From positions 1,612,001 to 1,676,000 of the forward strand of contig NZ_JAUSUK010000002.1 of the NCBI RefSeq assembly GCF_030813515.1: a stretch of 64,000 bases of DNA, written 5' to 3'. A model generated the notes under the pieces. That model ran no database searches and had not been told where the DNA came from. It worked only from the letters and a program-made list of their open reading frames with translations. The translations under genes were made by a program, and so were the position numbers. Shown piece after piece: positions 61,256 through 64,000 of the stretch. Within the stretch, counting starts at the first letter, position 1, and each line of letters begins with the position of its first letter. The stretch comes from Rhodopseudomonas julia. GTDB lineage: Bacteria; Pseudomonadota; Alphaproteobacteria; Rhizobiales; Afifellaceae.

Positions 61256-62194
61256 CTATGGCCTCGCTTGAGGGAGCGACGCCGCCTCCGCTGATACTTG
61301 TCGCTGGACGCGTCGCGCCGTGTCGATAAAAGCCCGCAGCTTGGGCGAGAGCGAGGCGCGCTTCGGAAAATAGAGGAAGAGGCCTGGCTCCTCGATTGCT
61401 GTTTCCGCAAGGAGCTGCACGAGCCGCCCTTCAGCAATGTCGGCACGCGCCAACGGCTCGAAAAGGTAGGCGATGCCAAGCCCCTCCTTTGCGAGATCGA
61501 GCGCGCTCATCGCATCGCTCACGACGAGCGGGCCGCGTGTCTCCACCGCCACGTCCTTGCCGTTCTCAGAGAGCTCCCAGCGATAGAGCGCCCGAGAGCG
61601 GATCCCTCGGAATCCGATACAGTGATGCGCGGCGAGATCGGCAATCCGCTCTGGCCGGCCGCGGCGTGCGAGATAAAGGGGCGAGGCGACGAGGATGGCC
61701 TGGAAAGGCACGGTGAGACGGACGGCCACCATATCGCGGGCAATCATCTCGCCGAGACGCACGCCGGCATCGAAGCCCTCACCGACGATATCGGCAAGCC
61801 CCTCATCGATGGTGATATCGACCGTCACATCCGGGTGCTTCTCGACCATCTCCTTCAGGATCCGGGTGAGCGCCAGCGGCAAGGCCAGTCGTGGGGCGTT
61901 GAGCCGCAAGACACCTCCCGCCCGTCCTTTGGCGGCCCGCAGGCGTTCGATTTCGTCGGCGATATCGGCAAGCGCCGGGGAGATGCCGGCAAGAAGGGCT
62001 TCCCCCGCTTCGGTCAGAGCGACGCTCCTCGTCGTGCGTGCGAAGATCGCCTGGCCGAGTCTCTCTTCTACGAGCCGGACGGCGTGGCTCACCGCCGAAG
62101 GGCTCATACCCAGTTCGCCGGCCGCTGCAGCAAACCCCTTTCGCCGCGCCACGGCCGCCACGACGAACAGGTGGCTGAGAAGATCACGCTCCAT
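61256..62194 (-). CDS. LysR-family regulator (AKR-linked)
   Basis: A 312-residue LysR protein. The helix-turn-helix is at about 18-37 (FAAAAGELGMSPSAVSHAVR), followed by the linker LTEAGEALLAGISPALADIAD and the effector domain. It belongs to the group that controls divergent oxidoreductase genes, here an aldo/keto reductase. ATG 62194 is preferred; GTG 62212 is also in frame. A 7-bp dyad lies between the two divergent starts and is a likely binding site. Confidence 0.88.
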   Translation of the reverse strand: MERDLLSHLFVVAAVARRKGFAAAAGELGMSPSAVSHAVRLVEERLGQAIFARTTRSVALTEAGEALLAGISPALADIADEIERLRAAKGRAGGVLRLNAPRLALPLALTRILKEMVEKHPDVTVDITIDEGLADIVGEGFDAGVRLGEMIARDMVAVRLTVPFQAILVASPLYLARRGRPERIADLAAHHCIGFRGIRSRALYRWELSENGKDVAVETRGPLVVSDAMSALDLAKEGLGIAYLFEPLARADIAEGRLVQLLAETAIEEPGLFLYFPKRASLSPKLRAFIDTARRVQRQVSAEAASLPQARP

Positions 62195-62216
62195 TGCTGC
62201 ACCCAATCGCACAATG

Positions 62217-62243
62217 CATGCGAGGGAAACATCTTATCGCATG
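62217..62243. promoter_or_regulatory. Dyad in the LysR/aldo-keto reductase intergenic region
   Basis: CATGCGA (62217-62223) and TCGCATG (62237-62243), a perfect 7-bp inverted repeat with a 13-base spacer, between the divergent LysR (62194) and reductase (62307) starts. The position and length suit a LysR-type operator that activates the reductase and represses the regulator. Confidence 0.55.
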
Positions 62244-62306
62244 AAACCTGATCGCTCATGCTTCTTCCTCTCCAGGCAAGGCTCCCGGCATCCGGTGGAG
62301 GGGATG

Positions 62307-63407
62307 ATGACGATGGATTACTACACGCTCGGAAGAAGCGGCCTCAGAGTAAGTCGCCTCACCCTCGGCACGATGACCTTCGGAACGGAATGGGGCTGGG
62401 GCGCAGACCGAGAGACGGCACAGTCCCTCGTCAATGCGTATGTGGAGACAGGCGGCAATTTCTTCGATACGGCCGACCTCTATACGGAGGGCACCAGCGA
62501 GGAATGGCTGGGCGCATTCATCGCCGAACGGGGCCTTCGAGATCGCGCGGTGATCGCCACGAAATTCAGCTACAACGCCGAGCCCGGCAATCCGAATACG
62601 GGCGGGAACGGTCGCAAGAATATCCTGCGGGCCCTCGAAGGCTCTCTCAGGCGGCTCAGGACCGACTATGTCGATCTCTACCTTCTGCATACCTGGGACC
62701 GGCTGACGCCAGCCGAAGAAGTGCTGCGCACCCTTGATGATCTCGTTACGGCGGGCAAAGTCCGCCACATCGGTCTCTCCGACGTGCCAGCCTGGTATGC
62801 GGGACGCACCCAGGCCATCGCCGAGCTGAGAGGCTTCGAGCCCGTCTGCACGCTGCAGCTCGAATACTCGCTGGCAGAGCGCAATATCGAGCACGAATTC
62901 GTGCCCTTTGGGCTTGCGAGCGGCGCGGGCATCATGGCCTGGAGTCCACTCGCGTCGGGCCTTCTCTCCGGCAAATATCATCCGGGAGCGCAGGCTTCAG
63001 GACGGCTTGAGACTTTGAGGGGATCGTCCAATCCCGGCTTTCAAAAACTCACCGAGCGGAACTTTTCGATCGTCGCCGAGCTCGAAACGGTGGCGAACCT
63101 ACTCGACCGTTCGATGGCGCAGGTCGCCATCAACTGGGTGGCGACGCAGCCCGGCGTCGCCTCGGTCATCCTCGGAGCGACCAGGCGGGCGCAGCTCGCC
63201 GACACTCTCGGCGCACTCGATTTCGTCATTCCGCCAGAACTTCGGGCGCGCCTCGAGCATGTGAGCCAACCCGCCACCCCCTTCCCCTACACCTTCTTCG
63301 GTGCAGAGCTGCAGGGCGGCATTACGGGGGGCACGACGGTCGGCGACAAACCGGCGGGCTATGCTCCGCCGATGATGATCGCCGGTGCATTTGCGGGTGT
63401 CGCGTGA
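62307..63407 (+). CDS. Aldo/keto reductase
   Basis: A 366-residue AKR. The catalytic tetrad can be followed in NFFDTADLYTEG (Asp, Tyr), VIATKFSY (Lys) and YLLHTWDRL (His). NADPH-binding residues lie in SVILGATRRAQLADTLGAL. The group is the YhdN/YakC-like AKR11/12-type. The substrate is unknown. ATGs at 62304, 62307 and 62313 are all in frame; 62307 has the best spacing to GGAG. It is probably controlled by the divergent LysR gene. Confidence 0.88.
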   Translation: MTMDYYTLGRSGLRVSRLTLGTMTFGTEWGWGADRETAQSLVNAYVETGGNFFDTADLYTEGTSEEWLGAFIAERGLRDRAVIATKFSYNAEPGNPNTGGNGRKNILRALEGSLRRLRTDYVDLYLLHTWDRLTPAEEVLRTLDDLVTAGKVRHIGLSDVPAWYAGRTQAIAELRGFEPVCTLQLEYSLAERNIEHEFVPFGLASGAGIMAWSPLASGLLSGKYHPGAQASGRLETLRGSSNPGFQKLTERNFSIVAELETVANLLDRSMAQVAINWVATQPGVASVILGATRRAQLADTLGALDFVIPPELRARLEHVSQPATPFPYTFFGAELQGGITGGTTVGDKPAGYAPPMMIAGAFAGVA

Positions 63408-63439
63408 AGCGAGACGCGACCCGGGGTCTCAATGGGCAC

Positions 63440-63458
63440 GGCCGGGCAAAGCCCGGCC
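63440..63458. terminator. Hairpin downstream of the aldo/keto reductase
   Basis: Perfect 8-bp stem GGCCGGGC (63440-63447) and GCCCGGCC (63451-63458) with an AAA loop, between convergent genes. No T-run follows on either strand. Confidence 0.5.
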
Positions 63459-63495
63459 CTCCTGACAGAGAAAGCAGTTGGAGCGACAGCGAGAG

Positions 63496-63529
63496 CGCAT
63501 CCGATCGGCGGGACAGCCGATCGGATGCG
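63496..63529. terminator. 14-bp palindromic hairpin before mmsA end
   Basis: Perfect 14-bp stem: CGCATCCGATCGGC (63496-63509) pairs with GCCGATCGGATGCG (63516-63529) around a 6-base loop. It lies 9 bases beyond the mmsA stop, between the convergent mmsA and aldo/keto reductase genes. It is the strongest hairpin in the window but has no T-run. Confidence 0.6.
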
Positions 63530-63538
63530 ATCCGCCTT

Positions 63539-64000
63539 CTACCGCATGGTCGGCATGATGAATTCGGCACCATCCTTGATGCCGGAGGGCCAGCGCGAGG
63601 TCACCGTCTTCGTCTTCGTGTAAAAACGAATGGAATCGGGGCCGTGCTGATTGAGATCGCCATAGCCTGACCGCTTCCAGCCACCAAAGGTGTGATAGGC
63701 CAGCGGCACCGGGATCGGCACGTTGATGCCGACCATGCCGACTTCCACCTTCGAGGCGAAATCGCGGGCGGCATCGCCGTCGCGCGTAAAGATCGCGACG
63801 CCGTTGCCGTATTCGTGCTTCGTCGGCAGATCGAGCGCTTCCTGATAATCCTTGGCGCGGACGACGGAGAGAACAGGCCCGAAGATCTCCTCTTTGTAGA
63901 TGCGCATGTCCGCCGTGACGCGGTCGAACAGGCAACCACCCATGTAGAAGCCATTCTCGTAGCCCTGCATGGTGAAGCCGCGGCCGTCGACGACGAGGTC
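63539..64000 (-). CDS. mmsA: Methylmalonate-semialdehyde dehydrogenase, C-terminal part
   Basis: The C-terminal 153 residues of a CoA-acylating aldehyde dehydrogenase; the rest runs off the window. The segment [35 protein letters not shown], the [21 protein letters not shown] stretch and the [24 protein letters not shown] block are typical of MmsA/IolA. It oxidises methylmalonate or malonate semialdehyde to propionyl- or acetyl-CoA in valine and inositol breakdown. The catalytic Cys region is outside the window. Confidence 0.9.
   Translation of the reverse strand, partial: DLVVDGRGFTMQGYENGFYMGGCLFDRVTADMRIYKEEIFGPVLSVVRAKDYQEALDLPTKHEYGNGVAIFTRDGDAARDFASKVEVGMVGINVPIPVPLAYHTFGGWKRSGYGDLNQHGPDSIRFYTKTKTVTSRWPSGIKDGAEFIMPTMR

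Noticed and set aside
61695-62306. Longer aldo/keto reductase start overlapping the LysR gene
   Set aside because: The extra 200 residues are antisense to the LysR gene and unlike any reductase; the ribosome site lies just before 62304-62307.
63539-64000. mmsA as a truncated gene
   Set aside because: The frame runs open to the window edge with normal family sequence; it is cut by the window, not broken.
1-64000. tRNA genes, CRISPR arrays, insertion sequences, phage or plasmid genes
   Set aside because: I looked for T-loop-like GGTTCGAATCC patterns outside coding regions, regularly spaced repeats, and transposase or integrase proteins, and found none that stood up by eye; a covariance-model scan would be needed for certainty.

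Overview
The window is 64 kb of high-GC (about 60 percent or more by eye) chromosomal DNA from an alphaproteobacterium, most likely of the order Hyphomicrobiales (Rhizobiales). The pointers are a trxB-LysR (LsrB/VtlR type) pair, an Omp25-like beta-barrel protein behind an EcfG-type promoter, a PetP/PetR-type regulator pair next to ilvE, petABC, and the block of lgt, MidA-type methyltransferase and pgeF. I cannot name a genus. Genes are densely packed, often with 1- to 4-base overlaps. I found no tRNA, rRNA, insertion sequence, phage gene, integrase or CRISPR array, so this looks like stable core chromosome with lineage-specific variation rather than an island.

Layout. 1-9.5 kb: end of trxB, lsrB-like regulator, an EF-G paralogue, two exported proteins, an Omp25-like porin-type protein, a glycosyltransferase, a Ca2+/Na+ antiporter, an SDR and a short 6-phosphogluconate dehydrogenase. 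9.5-20 kb: uvrC, pgsA, moaD, moaE; ilvE; a MarR/response-regulator/histidine-kinase operon; csaA, a TetR-like protein, proC, a YbjN protein, ubiK. 20-31 kb: lgt, a MidA-type methyltransferase, two PCu(A)C-type copper chaperones, pgeF, a lipoprotein, prs, chrA, rplY, pth, ychF, two MaoC proteins, apt. 31-41 kb: petABC (cytochrome bc1), an ABC exporter, trmL, an HdeD-like protein, hemF, a DUF1059 protein, a CCA-adding enzyme and a CoA-type NUDIX hydrolase. 41-49 kb: a DUF1285 protein and the MoxR-DUF58-DUF4159-membrane protein operon, then bacterioferritin. 49-57 kb: single genes (GNAT, glutathionyl-hydroquinone reductase type GST, NUDIX, phosphoesterase, tail-anchored protein, YbaK, triheme cytochrome c, alpha/beta hydrolase, L,D-transpeptidase). 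57-64 kb: the ATP-grasp/alpha-E/transglutaminase/Anbu operon, a divergent LysR/aldo-keto reductase pair and the 3' part of mmsA.

How the genes work together. A respiratory and redox thread runs through the window: petABC, PetP/PetR-like regulators, hemF, bacterioferritin, UbiK, copper chaperones and a membrane-anchored triheme cytochrome. An envelope thread includes lgt, the porin-type protein, L,D-transpeptidase, pgeF, MoxR/DUF58/DUF4159 and phospholipid synthesis. The two least understood systems are the Anbu peptidase operon (57080-61179), which joins a probable peptide-bond-forming ATP-grasp enzyme to a transglutaminase-like and a proteasome-like peptidase, and the MoxR-DUF58-DUF4159 operon (42070-48849). 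Both families are already described in outline, but their substrates are not settled. The sequence-specific oddities I rate highest are a copper chaperone paralogue that has lost its copper ligands, a bacterioferritin with Arg at the heme-ligand position, an EF-G paralogue lacking the switch II histidine, a probable general-stress promoter in front of the Omp25-like gene, and a probably leaderless MarR gene whose promoter carries a dyad.
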